A stretch of DNA of 64,000 nucleotides from an uncultured Sulfitobacter sp. (GTDB lineage Bacteria; Pseudomonadota; Alphaproteobacteria; Rhodobacterales; Rhodobacteraceae): positions 186,001 through 250,000 of the forward strand of contig NZ_CANMQS010000002.1 of NCBI RefSeq assembly GCF_947500075.1, read 5' to 3'. Made by a program: the position numbers and the translations under genes. This document shows, piece after piece, positions 39,732-49,183 of the stretch (position 1 is its first letter; every line of letters starts with the position of its first letter). The notes beneath the pieces are model-generated. The model was not told the origin of the DNA. It was given only the letters and a program-made list of their open reading frames with translations, and ran no database searches.

Positions 39732-39761
39732 AAAGGCCGGGCAGGGGATGCCCGGCCTTTT
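39732..39761 (+). terminator. Rho-independent terminator after folE2
   Basis: AAAGGCCGGGCA-GGGGA-TGCCCGGCCTTTT. Confidence 0.88.
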
Positions 39762-39890
39762 GCGTCTGTACGTTTGCACAAGGTCTGCACCACGCGGGTC
39801 GCGGGTATGCAGATTTGTGCGTTCTTCTGGCCCCCGTGATGCCCTATCTAGAGTGCAGAGGGGGAGACAACAAAACCTCAAGGAATTACA

Positions 39891-40124
39891 ATGGCCTATC
39901 AAGCATCCGCACCCCGTTCCACCGCTCTGGAAACGCTTCAGCATCTGACACACCGCATCGGGCATGGCCTGCGCGCGGTCGGCAAGGCGCTGATGGAATC
40001 CTCCGAAGGCAACCGCCGTCTGATCTACGCACAGGCTTTGCAGGCAAAATCTGATGCTGAGCTTGCGGCGCTGAACATCAAACGCGAAGACATCATCGAA
40101 CATGCCTTCGGCCGCGGGTTCTAA
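39891..40124 (+). CDS. DUF1127-like small protein
   Basis: 77 aa ending ELAALNIKREDIIEHAFGRGF, the typical DUF1127 C-terminal pattern. Confidence 0.7.
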   Translation: MAYQASAPRSTALETLQHLTHRIGHGLRAVGKALMESSEGNRRLIYAQALQAKSDAELAALNIKREDIIEHAFGRGF

Positions 40125-40226
40125 GCACCGCTGACACTCCACAGGCACCGCGTTCCGGACCACCCAGGGCCGGGCCCGGACCTGTGCCTGCTTGACACCG
40201 TCAATCCCCCACGCCAACGCTGAGCC

Positions 40227-41675
40227 ATGATAGATTTGCGCCCGGTTGGATATGTGGTTGGCCTGTTGGTGGCCGTGCTGGGCATTGCGATGATCCTGCC
40301 GCTGCTGGTGGATATTGCCGAACAGCGCGGCCATTGGCCCGTCTTCGCCGAAGCCGCGCTGATCACCACACTGGCAGGCGGTTTCATTGCGCTGGCCTGC
40401 GCCAATGGCGTGCGCGAAGGGCTGACGATCCAGCAGACCTTCCTGCTGACCACGGGTGTCTGGGCCTTGCTGCCCGTCTTTGGCGCGATCCCCTTCATGC
40501 TGGGCGAAACAGGCTCCAGTTTCACCGACGCCGTGTTTGAAGCCACCTCCGGCCTGACCACAACCGGGGCCACGGTGCTGTCCGGGTTGGATGAACTGCC
40601 CAAGGGCCTGCTGCTCTGGCGCGGCGTGCTGCAATGGCTGGGCGGGATCGGCATTATTGTTGTGGCCATGGTGTTCCTGCCGGAACTGAAGGTCGGTGGC
40701 ATGCAGATCTTTAAATCCGAAGGCTTTGATACCTTTGGAAAAATCCTGCCGCGCGCGGGTCAGATCGCCAGCCAGATCTCTGTCATCTACCTGTGGCTCA
40801 CGATCACCTGCATGCTCAGCTATCTTGCCCTAGGCATGAACGCCTTTGACGCCACCGTGCATGCGCTCACCACCGTCTCTACGGGGGGGTTCGCCAATTA
40901 TGACGCCTCTTTCGCCGCGTTCTCGGGACCGAAGGAATACGTGGCCACACTCTACATGATCCTCGCCGCGCTGCCCTTCGTGCGCTACGTCCAGCTGATC
41001 AATGGCAACACCATGGCGCTGCACAAAGACACCCAGATCCGCGGGTTTCTGGCGACCCTTGCCGTGCTGGTGCTGGTGATCTTTGTGCTGCTGCACAACA
41101 CCCAGGGAACGGGTTGGGAGCAGAGCTTCCGCAAGGCGCTGTTCAATATCACCTCGATCATCTCTGGCACCGGCTATGCTTCGGCGGACTATATGCAGTG
41201 GGGGTCTTTCGCGGTGGCGCTGTTCTTTTTCATCGGGTTGATCGGCGGCTGTGCGGGCTCCACCACCTGTTCGATCAAGGTCTTCCGCTACCAGCTTCTG
41301 TTCGCCTCCATCCGCGCGCAACTGCGCCGCATCCGGTCGCCCCACGGCATCTTCACGCCGCGCTATGACGGCAGGCCCGTGGGCAATGACGTGCTGAGTT
41401 CGGTGATGTCGTTCTTCATGTTCTTCGTGGTCACGCTGGGGCTGGTGGCTGTGGCGCTCAGCATGACAGGTCTGGATTTCGTCACCTCCGTCTCTGGCGC
41501 TGCCGCAGCACTGGCCAACATCGGCCCCGGTCTGGGTGACATCATCGGCCCCTCGGGCAACTTCGCCAGCCTCAACGATACCGCCAAATGGATCCTGACC
41601 ACCGCGATGCTGCTGGGGCGGCTGGAACTGCTGGTGGTCTACGTCTTCTTCACTGTCAACTTCTGGAGGGCCTGA
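40227..41675 (+). CDS. trkH: TrkH-family potassium uptake protein
   Basis: Selectivity-filter-like segments FEATSGLTTTGATVL, LTTVSTGGFANYD, TSIISGTGYASAD, AAALANIGPGLG. Confidence 0.92.
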   Translation: MIDLRPVGYVVGLLVAVLGIAMILPLLVDIAEQRGHWPVFAEAALITTLAGGFIALACANGVREGLTIQQTFLLTTGVWALLPVFGAIPFMLGETGSSFTDAVFEATSGLTTTGATVLSGLDELPKGLLLWRGVLQWLGGIGIIVVAMVFLPELKVGGMQIFKSEGFDTFGKILPRAGQIASQISVIYLWLTITCMLSYLALGMNAFDATVHALTTVSTGGFANYDASFAAFSGPKEYVATLYMILAALPFVRYVQLINGNTMALHKDTQIRGFLATLAVLVLVIFVLLHNTQGTGWEQSFRKALFNITSIISGTGYASADYMQWGSFAVALFFFIGLIGGCAGSTTCSIKVFRYQLLFASIRAQLRRIRSPHGIFTPRYDGRPVGNDVLSSVMSFFMFFVVTLGLVAVALSMTGLDFVTSVSGAAAALANIGPGLGDIIGPSGNFASLNDTAKWILTTAMLLGRLELLVVYVFFTVNFWRA

Positions 41676-43270
41676 TGGCTGATCCGCAGATGCGTCCCTT
41701 GGGCGCGCAAATCTCCCACATGCTCAAGGATCGTGGCGTCGATGTGATCTTCGGCATTCCCGGCGTGCATAACCAGGAGATGTACCGGGGGATCGAGGAG
41801 GCTGGGATCACCCATGTGCTGGCACGCCACGAGCAGGGGGCGGGGTTCATGGCCGACGGCTATGCCCGCGCGACGGGCAAGGTGGGCGTGGCTTATGTGA
41901 TCACCGGGCCGGGGCTGTGCAACATCATGACGCCGATGGGGCAGGCGTATTCGGATAGCGTGCCGATGCTGGTGATTTCGTCCTGTCTGGATGAGACGGC
42001 GGCCACGCGCGGGCAGTTGCACCAGATGAAGGACCAGCGCGCGGCGGCGGAGACGGTGTGTGACTGGTCCGAAGAAGCGCGCACGCCGGAGGCGGCGTAT
42101 GCGTTGATCAATCGTGCGTTTATGGAGTTACATACGACAAGGCCGCGCCCGAAACATCTGCAAGTCCCCATAGCGTTGCTCGAAGCGCCATCACCGCAGC
42201 ACGACCCGGCTCATATGGGGTTCAGCGATGGCATCGAGGAAATGGGCGATCTGTTCCCGGTTCTGCCGCACCTGTTGCAAAGGGCAAAGCGACCGCTTTT
42301 CATTTTTGGGGGCGGCGCAAAAGATGCGACATCAGAGGTTCGAACCTTGTTGAAACGCTGTCCCGTGCCCGTGTTCACAACGTATGCAGGGCGTGGAATT
42401 GTGCCATCTGAGTATCCGTTTCTCTTTGGCAGCACGCTTGCCCGGCCGGACAGTGCGTCCGTGATCGGTGAAGCCGACCTTGTCATTGCCGTTGGCACCG
42501 AACTGGCGGAAGTTGACCTTTGGCGAGACAAACTTGGACACATGGCGAAGCTGGTTCGTATTGACATAGATCCATCAGTCCTGTCGGACGGTCGTGGCAA
42601 CTCCATGCGTTTCAAGGCAGCAGCTCACACCGTATTTCGCGCTTTTGAAGCGGTTGTCGACCTGCCAAATGCGTTCGACTGGACCCCCGAAGAGGTCGCC
42701 AAAACCCGCGCCCGCTGGCGCGCCGAAACAGACGCCGAACGCCCCGGCATTGTCCCGCTCTGCGACGCCCTGCGCGCCGCCGTCCCGGCAGACACCATGA
42801 TCTACTCCGACATGACCCAATTCGCCTATGTCGCCAAGGAGGTCTGGGACATGGACCGCCCCGGCCACTGGCACCACCCCTACGGTTTCGGTACGCTGGG
42901 CTATGCCACACCCGCTGCCATAGGCGGTGCCGTTGCGCGGCCCGATCAGCCGACGATGGCGATCATCGGCGATTACGGCTTTCACTACACCATGCAGGAG
43001 CTTGGTGTGGCGGTGGAACTGGGCCTGCCGATCCCGATCATCCTCTGGGACAACGGAAAACTCAAAGAGATCGAAGACAGCATGACCCGCGCCCAGATCG
43101 CGCCCAACGCGGTCATCGCCCGTAACCCGGATTTCGTGAAACTGGCGGAGGCGTTTGGCGCAAAAGGTGTAGCCCCCAAAACGATTGCGCAGATGCAGAC
43201 AGCGGTCAAAGACGCCTTCACCGCAGATGGCCCCACGCTGATCTACCTCACCCCAGACCTCACCGCCTGA
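41675..43270 (+). CDS. ThDP-dependent enzyme, acetolactate synthase/5-guanidino-2-oxopentanoate decarboxylase-like
   Basis: ARHEQGAGFMADGYARATGKVGVAYVITGPG; C-terminal GDYGFHYTMQELGVAVELGLPIPIILWDN; overlaps the trkH stop. Confidence 0.82.
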   Translation: MADPQMRPLGAQISHMLKDRGVDVIFGIPGVHNQEMYRGIEEAGITHVLARHEQGAGFMADGYARATGKVGVAYVITGPGLCNIMTPMGQAYSDSVPMLVISSCLDETAATRGQLHQMKDQRAAAETVCDWSEEARTPEAAYALINRAFMELHTTRPRPKHLQVPIALLEAPSPQHDPAHMGFSDGIEEMGDLFPVLPHLLQRAKRPLFIFGGGAKDATSEVRTLLKRCPVPVFTTYAGRGIVPSEYPFLFGSTLARPDSASVIGEADLVIAVGTELAEVDLWRDKLGHMAKLVRIDIDPSVLSDGRGNSMRFKAAAHTVFRAFEAVVDLPNAFDWTPEEVAKTRARWRAETDAERPGIVPLCDALRAAVPADTMIYSDMTQFAYVAKEVWDMDRPGHWHHPYGFGTLGYATPAAIGGAVARPDQPTMAIIGDYGFHYTMQELGVAVELGLPIPIILWDNGKLKEIEDSMTRAQIAPNAVIARNPDFVKLAEAFGAKGVAPKTIAQMQTAVKDAFTADGPTLIYLTPDLTA

Positions 43271-43273
43271 GAT

Positions 43274-43315
43274 CGATTTTTCGAAAAAATCGCACCGGAA
43301 TTTTCGAAAATTCCG
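43274..43315. repeat. Two consecutive AT-rich palindromes between convergent genes (possible bidirectional terminator)
   Basis: CGATTTTTCGAAAAAATCG (43274..43292) and perfect 20-bp CGGAATTTTCGAAAATTCCG (43296..43315). Confidence 0.85.
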
Positions 43316-43324
43316 CGCCCAACC

Positions 43325-45181
43325 TCACTCCCAGCAGCTCACCAGCACCGTCATGCCCTGCGCGGCCCGCGTCAGGTCGCGCGGGGCAATCGTGCCCGTG
43401 GCCCCATTCGCCGCCAGCGTGATCCCCGCCTGTGACGCCACATCCGCGATCGCTGTGCTTTTGAGCGCAAAGCTCACGCCCTGCGGCAACTGCCGACCGT
43501 CGGTGCTCTCCGGCAGCAACATCCCCACAACGCTGCCCGTCCCGTCAAAAACTGGACCGCCCGCGTCGCCGGGTTGGGCGGCCAGCGCCAGACGCTTAAG
43601 ATCTTCTTCGCCCTGCAACCCGCGCACATCCGCAATGGTCCCGAATGTCAGCGTCGCCGCACTCAGCACCCCTTCGTAGGAGAACCCGGCCACGGAAACC
43701 TCTGACTGAAGCCTCGGGTCGACCAGCGTGAACCGCGCCACGTCAAGCGGCGCCAGCGGGCTGCGTGGTTTCAGGATCGCAATCCCCTTGCCTGCATCCG
43801 TCGCCACCACATCCGCTTCGGTATCGCCGTCCACGGTCACGCGGCTACAGGTGTTGACCGCTTCTGCCGTTGTCGCCACCACGCCGGACCGGTCAATGAA
43901 GAAACCTGACCGCGCAATCTTCGGACGGCGGATCTGCAACCCTGCCACCAGATCAATCGACTGCGTCTCTGCCCCGCCTGCGGCAGCATCCAGCACAGCG
44001 GGCAGGCGCGTGAAGCTCTTGGTCATTTCCGCCATCACCCGGCGGCGGCGGTCCTCATCCCCCGCAGGCCAGATCAGCGTGAACCCCTTGATCTGCCCGC
44101 CTTCCAGCGACACTTTCGTCTGGCTGATGATGCGCGCGTCCTGACCGATCAGCTCGAAGGAGGCATTCTTGCGCTCCCGTGGGCCGTCCACCGGCACAAT
44201 CTCCAGCGTCTGCATGATGTCATAGAGACCAAAGAGCGTGTCCTGATCCCCTTCCTGACTGATCAGCAGCACCCGCGCGCCAATGTCGCCGGTGCTGTTG
44301 TACTGGGCAAAGGGCGGCTCATAGGTGTCAAAGGCCACTTCCGCTGTGGGCATGATCATTTCAATGCCCGCCGCTTCATCGCGCACGATCTGAAGGCCCA
44401 GACCATCAAGAACCGCGTTATACTGCCCAAGCAGCGCCGCGCGTTGCACGGTGGTCAACACCCCGGTGACGTCATAGCCATTGGCTTCCTGCCAGGCGGC
44501 CATGGAATTGCGTGTGCCCCGGCCAAAGGCCCCGTCAATGGCTGCGTTGTAGAAACCCGCCCACTGCAAGGCGACCTGCAAGGCGCGCCGTTCGTCGCCA
44601 TTCAAGGCCCGTTCGCTCCGCCGCGCCTGCGCGGGCGTTTCATCGGCGGGCTCAGGGTCGGGCAGGTCTGCCACCGGCGCCTCCTCGGCAGGCGCGTCCT
44701 CCACCGGGGCCTCTTCTGCGGGGGCTGCTGGCGTCACATTGTCCGGCACGGTGATCGCCCCGCGGTTCAGCACATTGGCCCCCACCGGCCAGAACTGCTG
44801 CCGCAATCGGCTGGAAAGCTGAATGAAACTGTCGCGCGGCACCAGCCCCTGCCGCACATAGGTCCGCAGGACCTCCTCCGCATCGTCCCGTGTGTAGGGC
44901 CCCACCGTGATCCCGTACCAGCCCCCGCCCAGCGAAAACCCGTTCACATCCTCCAGCAGTGTGGCATAGGCGCGCGCCCGGTCTGTCGCGGCGGCCAGAG
45001 ACGGCTGCGCCTCAATCTGCACCCAGACGACCTCCTCGCTCTGCGCCAGCGCAGGGGAGGGGACAAGCGCAGGTGCGCAAAGCACTGCAAAACAAACAAG
45101 GAGGGCTGAAAGGAAACGGTGCATCGTGCGGAAACTCTCATCGCGTAAAATCCGGCGCAGATAATCAGGAAAGCGCTGCAA
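43325..45181 (-). CDS. Exported SPOR-like/PG-binding protein with C-terminal trypsin-like (catalytically degenerate) domain
   Basis: Signal peptide; GGGWYGITVGPYTRDDAEEVLR SPOR-like; RALQVALQWAGFYNAAIDGAFGRGTRNSMAAWQ PG_binding_1; trypsin-fold segment with QPGDAGGPVFDGTGSVVGML. Confidence 0.75.
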   Translation of the reverse strand: MQRFPDYLRRILRDESFRTMHRFLSALLVCFAVLCAPALVPSPALAQSEEVVWVQIEAQPSLAAATDRARAYATLLEDVNGFSLGGGWYGITVGPYTRDDAEEVLRTYVRQGLVPRDSFIQLSSRLRQQFWPVGANVLNRGAITVPDNVTPAAPAEEAPVEDAPAEEAPVADLPDPEPADETPAQARRSERALNGDERRALQVALQWAGFYNAAIDGAFGRGTRNSMAAWQEANGYDVTGVLTTVQRAALLGQYNAVLDGLGLQIVRDEAAGIEMIMPTAEVAFDTYEPPFAQYNSTGDIGARVLLISQEGDQDTLFGLYDIMQTLEIVPVDGPRERKNASFELIGQDARIISQTKVSLEGGQIKGFTLIWPAGDEDRRRRVMAEMTKSFTRLPAVLDAAAGGAETQSIDLVAGLQIRRPKIARSGFFIDRSGVVATTAEAVNTCSRVTVDGDTEADVVATDAGKGIAILKPRSPLAPLDVARFTLVDPRLQSEVSVAGFSYEGVLSAATLTFGTIADVRGLQGEEDLKRLALAAQPGDAGGPVFDGTGSVVGMLLPESTDGRQLPQGVSFALKSTAIADVASQAGITLAANGATGTIAPRDLTRAAQGMTVLVSCWE

Positions 45182-45278
45182 AGGCCATGGGATTCGGCCC
45201 TGAAATGGTCACAAACCTGCAATTGACCCAAGCACGCCACACCCGTAGGAAAGGCGCGCGCAGTCAAAGGTAAGATCC

Positions 45279-46217
45279 ATGTCCCATCCCACCTCCACAC
45301 CACGGTCCTTTCAGGCCATCATTCTGGCCCTGCAAACCTACTGGGCCGAACAGGGCTGCGCCGTGCTGCAACCCTACGACATGGAAGTAGGGGCAGGCAC
45401 CTTCCACCCCGCCACCACCCTGCGCAGCCTCGGCACCCAGCCCTGGGCGGCAGCCTATGTGCAGCCCTCACGCCGCCCGACCGATGGCCGCTACGGCGAA
45501 AACCCCAACCGCTTGCAGCATTACTACCAGTATCAGGTGCTGATCAAACCCAGCCCGCCCAACCTGCAAGACCTCTACCTCGGCTCCCTGCAAGCCATCG
45601 GCATCGACATGGAACTGCACGACATCCGCTTTGTCGAAGACGACTGGGAAAGCCCGACCCTCGGCGCCTGGGGCCTCGGCTGGGAAGTCTGGTGCGACGG
45701 CATGGAAGTCAGCCAGTTCACCTACTTCCAGCAGGTGGGCGGCCACGACTGCGTGCCGGTCTCGGGCGAACTCACCTACGGCCTCGAACGCCTCGCCATG
45801 TACGTCCTGGGCGTCGATCACGTGATGGACATGCCTTTCAACGACCCCGACGCCCCGATCCCGCTCACCTACGGCGACATCTTCAAACAAACCGAAGAGG
45901 AATACGCCCGCTGGAACTTCGACACCGCCAACACCGACGTCCTGCTGCGCCAGTTCGAAGAAGCGGAAAGCCACTGCAAAGCCATCCTCGACCAGCCGCA
46001 CGAGGACCCCAAAACCGGCAAGCGCATCGTCATGGCACATCCCGCCTATGACCAATGCATCAAAGCCAGCCACATGTTCAACCTGCTCGACGCCCGCGGC
46101 GTGATCTCCGTGACCGAACGCCAGGCCTATATCGGCCGGGTGCGCGCATTGGCCAAAATGTGCGCCGATGCCTTTGTGCAGACCCGCGCGGGCGGCTTCA
46201 CCGAAGACGCGGCGTAA
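45279..46217 (+). CDS. glyQ: Glycyl-tRNA synthetase subunit alpha
   Basis: [40 protein letters not shown]. Confidence 0.96.
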   Translation: MSHPTSTPRSFQAIILALQTYWAEQGCAVLQPYDMEVGAGTFHPATTLRSLGTQPWAAAYVQPSRRPTDGRYGENPNRLQHYYQYQVLIKPSPPNLQDLYLGSLQAIGIDMELHDIRFVEDDWESPTLGAWGLGWEVWCDGMEVSQFTYFQQVGGHDCVPVSGELTYGLERLAMYVLGVDHVMDMPFNDPDAPIPLTYGDIFKQTEEEYARWNFDTANTDVLLRQFEEAESHCKAILDQPHEDPKTGKRIVMAHPAYDQCIKASHMFNLLDARGVISVTERQAYIGRVRALAKMCADAFVQTRAGGFTEDAA

Positions 46218-46224
46218 CCCACCC

Positions 46225-46740
46225 ATGAGCGGCAAAATCATAGGGATCACCATCATGCTCTCCGCCCTGATCGCAGGCGCAGGCCTCTACTATCTGCAAG
46301 TCTACGGCTTCTACCGCGAGGTGCCGCAGCCCGTGATCACGCTGGTCTCCCTCACCGACGACCAGCCCGAAGAGATCTTCACCAACGCCCTGCACGCCAT
46401 CGACGCCGACAGCTCCCCCATCCGTTTCCGCGCCTGCTTCACCACCGACCTGAGCCTGCCGATGCTCACCGAAACCTACCAGATGATCGACACCAACGCC
46501 CCCCGCAACGCACCGGGCTGGTTCGACTGCTTCGACGCCAGAGCCATCGCCGCCGAAATCGACGCAGGCACCGCGCTCACCTTTCTGGGCGGCAAAAACG
46601 TCCACTTCGGCGTCGACCGCATCGTCGCCATCACTGAAGACGGCCGCGGCTACGTCTGGCATGAACTTAACGACTGCGGCGAAAAAGCCTATGACGGCAC
46701 CATCGTCGGCGAAGAATGCCCGGCCCTGCCCACAAACTGA
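46225..46740 (+). CDS. Conserved hypothetical membrane-anchored protein between glyQ and glyS (DUF6446-like)
   Basis: N-terminal TM; GKIIGITIMLSALIAGAGLYYLQVYGFYREV; ATG at 46225. Confidence 0.75.
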   Translation: MSGKIIGITIMLSALIAGAGLYYLQVYGFYREVPQPVITLVSLTDDQPEEIFTNALHAIDADSSPIRFRACFTTDLSLPMLTETYQMIDTNAPRNAPGWFDCFDARAIAAEIDAGTALTFLGGKNVHFGVDRIVAITEDGRGYVWHELNDCGEKAYDGTIVGEECPALPTN

Positions 46741-46753
46741 AACCCCGCCATGG

Positions 46754-46787
46754 TCTTCCAAATGGTTCAAAAAACCCCGCCGGAGGC
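46754..46787. repeat. 34-bp interspersed repeat, copy 2
   Basis: TCTTCCAAATGGTTCAAAAAACCCCGCCGGAGGC. Confidence 0.9.
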
Positions 46788-46864
46788 CTCCCGTATAGAC
46801 CGCCCCTAGACCCCGAACGCCGCGCCGACTATCCCGGACGCACCCTAACCCCAAGGAACACCTC

Positions 46865-49126
46865 GTGCCCGACCTGCTGATCGAACTCTTTTCCGAAGAA
46901 ATCCCCGCCCGCATGCAACGCCGCGCGGCAGAGGACCTCAAAAAGCTCGTCACCAACGGTCTGGTCGAGGCGGGCCTGACCTATGCCGCTGCGGGCGCCT
47001 TCTCCACCCCGCGCCGCCTGACGCTGACGCTGGAAGGCATGCTGGCCGAAAGTCCTGCGGTGACCGAAGAACGCAAAGGCCCCAAGGCCGACGCGCCCGA
47101 AAAGGCGATCGAAGGCTTCCTGCGTGGCGCAGGCCTGACCCGCGACCAGCTGGAGGAACGCGACACCCCCAAGGGCAAGATCCTCTTTGCCCAAATCCAC
47201 AAACCCGGCCGCCCGGCGGCGGAGATCGTGGCCGAGGTGCTCGAACAGACCATCCGCACGTTCCCCTGGCCCAAATCCATGCGCTGGGGCGCAGGCGCGC
47301 TCAAATGGGTCCGCCCGCTGCATGCCATCCTCTGCCTGATCTCATCGGAAGAGGGCGCCGACATCGTCCCCCTCGACATCGACGGCATCACGTCGGGCAA
47401 CACCACCTTCGGCCACCGCTTCCTCGCGCCCGAGGCCATCACCGTCACGGGGTTTGAAGACTACGCCGCCAAACTCAAACGCGCCTTTGTGGTTCTGAAC
47501 CCCGAAGAGCGCGCGGAAACGATTCTAAACGACGCCACCAACATGGCCTTCGCCGCAGGCCTCGAAGTGGTCGAAGACGCAGGCCTGCTGGCCGAAGTCG
47601 CGGGCCTCGTCGAATGGCCTGTTGCCCTGATGGGCACCATCGCCGATGATTTTCTGGAATTGCCGCCCGAGGTGCTGCAAACCTCCATGCGCGAGCACCA
47701 GAAATTCTTCTCCGTCCGCAACCCCAAATCCGGCAGAATCGAGAAGTTCATCACCGTCGCCAACCGCACCACCGCCGACGATGGTGCCACGATCCTTGCT
47801 GGCAACGAGAAAGTCCTGTCGGCCCGTCTGGCTGATGCGAAATTCTTCTGGGAAAACGACCTGCGCACCGCCACCTCCGCCGAAGGCATGGCCACATGGG
47901 TCGCCAACCTCGCCAATGTCACCTTCCACAACAAACTCGGCACCCAGGCCGAGTTGATCGAGCGGATGGCCATCCTCGCCCGCGAACTCGCCCCCATGGT
48001 GGAGGCAGATGCGGATGAAGCCGAGCAGGCGGCAAAACTCGCCAAAGCCGACCTCAGCTCCGAGATGGTCTACGAATTCCCCGAACTGCAAGGCTTGATG
48101 GGCAGCTACTATGCCAAATCCGCTGGCCACAGCGACGCCGTCGCGGCAGCGGCGAAAGAGCATTACGCCCCCCTCGGCCCCTCCGACGACGTGCCCACAG
48201 CACCCGTTTCCGTCGCCGTGGCGCTGGCCGAGAAGATCGACAAGCTGACTGGCTTCTGGGCGATTGATGAGAAGCCAACGGGGAGCAAGGATCCTTTTGC
48301 GCTGCGGCGGGCGGCTTTGGGGGTTATTCGGATCTTGGTCGAGAACGGCATCCAAGTCGCAATTCTGACGCCTTTTTGGCGTTCCCTGTCACAGTATCCA
48401 GAATCGATGCTCGAGTCCGCGCTTGAAGACCAAGCAGATCGTGATGAAGCGATCGCGGACTATCTTGGCATGGATGTGAATGATGTGTTCGATAGGCGTA
48501 TCAAGAAAGAAGATGCAGCAGAAACATTGACCGTTCGTGCATCGTTGGCCGATCAAAAGCTTTCCGAGCTGTTGGATGCGGGACCTCGGGCTTTAATTGG
48601 CACAAACCTCCTCACCTTCCTCCACGACCGCCTGAAAACCTACCTCAAGGACCAAGGCATCCGCCACGACATCATCGACGCCTGCATCGCCATGGACGGC
48701 AACGACGACCTCACCCTGCTGGTCAAACGCGCGCGCGCCCTCTCCGAAACCCTCGCCACCGACGATGGCGAAAACCTCATCCAGGGTTTCAAACGCGCCA
48801 ACAACATCCTCACCCAGGCCGAGGAAGCCGATGGCGTTGAATACTCCTACGGCGCGGACGTGAAATACGCCGAAACCGACGAAGAAAGGGCGCTCTTCAA
48901 AGCCCTTGATGAGGCGGAAGCCAAAATCACCCCCGCGATGGAGCAACAAGACTTCACCACCGCCATGACCGCCATGGCCACCCTGCGCAGCCCCATCGAC
49001 GCCTTCTTTGACGCCGTGCAGGTCAACAGCGACAACCAGACCGTGCGGCGCAACCGTCTGAATCTGCTCAGCCGCATCCGGGGCATCTGTACCTCCGTGG
49101 CTGATCTGACCAGAATTGAAGGCTGA
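46865..49126 (+). CDS. glyS: Glycyl-tRNA synthetase subunit beta
   Basis: PDLLIELFSEEIPARMQRRAAEDL; DPFALRRAALGVIRI; GTG start. Confidence 0.95.
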   Translation: MPDLLIELFSEEIPARMQRRAAEDLKKLVTNGLVEAGLTYAAAGAFSTPRRLTLTLEGMLAESPAVTEERKGPKADAPEKAIEGFLRGAGLTRDQLEERDTPKGKILFAQIHKPGRPAAEIVAEVLEQTIRTFPWPKSMRWGAGALKWVRPLHAILCLISSEEGADIVPLDIDGITSGNTTFGHRFLAPEAITVTGFEDYAAKLKRAFVVLNPEERAETILNDATNMAFAAGLEVVEDAGLLAEVAGLVEWPVALMGTIADDFLELPPEVLQTSMREHQKFFSVRNPKSGRIEKFITVANRTTADDGATILAGNEKVLSARLADAKFFWENDLRTATSAEGMATWVANLANVTFHNKLGTQAELIERMAILARELAPMVEADADEAEQAAKLAKADLSSEMVYEFPELQGLMGSYYAKSAGHSDAVAAAAKEHYAPLGPSDDVPTAPVSVAVALAEKIDKLTGFWAIDEKPTGSKDPFALRRAALGVIRILVENGIQVAILTPFWRSLSQYPESMLESALEDQADRDEAIADYLGMDVNDVFDRRIKKEDAAETLTVRASLADQKLSELLDAGPRALIGTNLLTFLHDRLKTYLKDQGIRHDIIDACIAMDGNDDLTLLVKRARALSETLATDDGENLIQGFKRANNILTQAEEADGVEYSYGADVKYAETDEERALFKALDEAEAKITPAMEQQDFTTAMTAMATLRSPIDAFFDAVQVNSDNQTVRRNRLNLLSRIRGICTSVADLTRIEG

Positions 49127-49183
49127 CCAGAGCGCCTTTCTGGTGCGTTAACCAGACCACTTGTCAGATTGAATTGACAGCCT

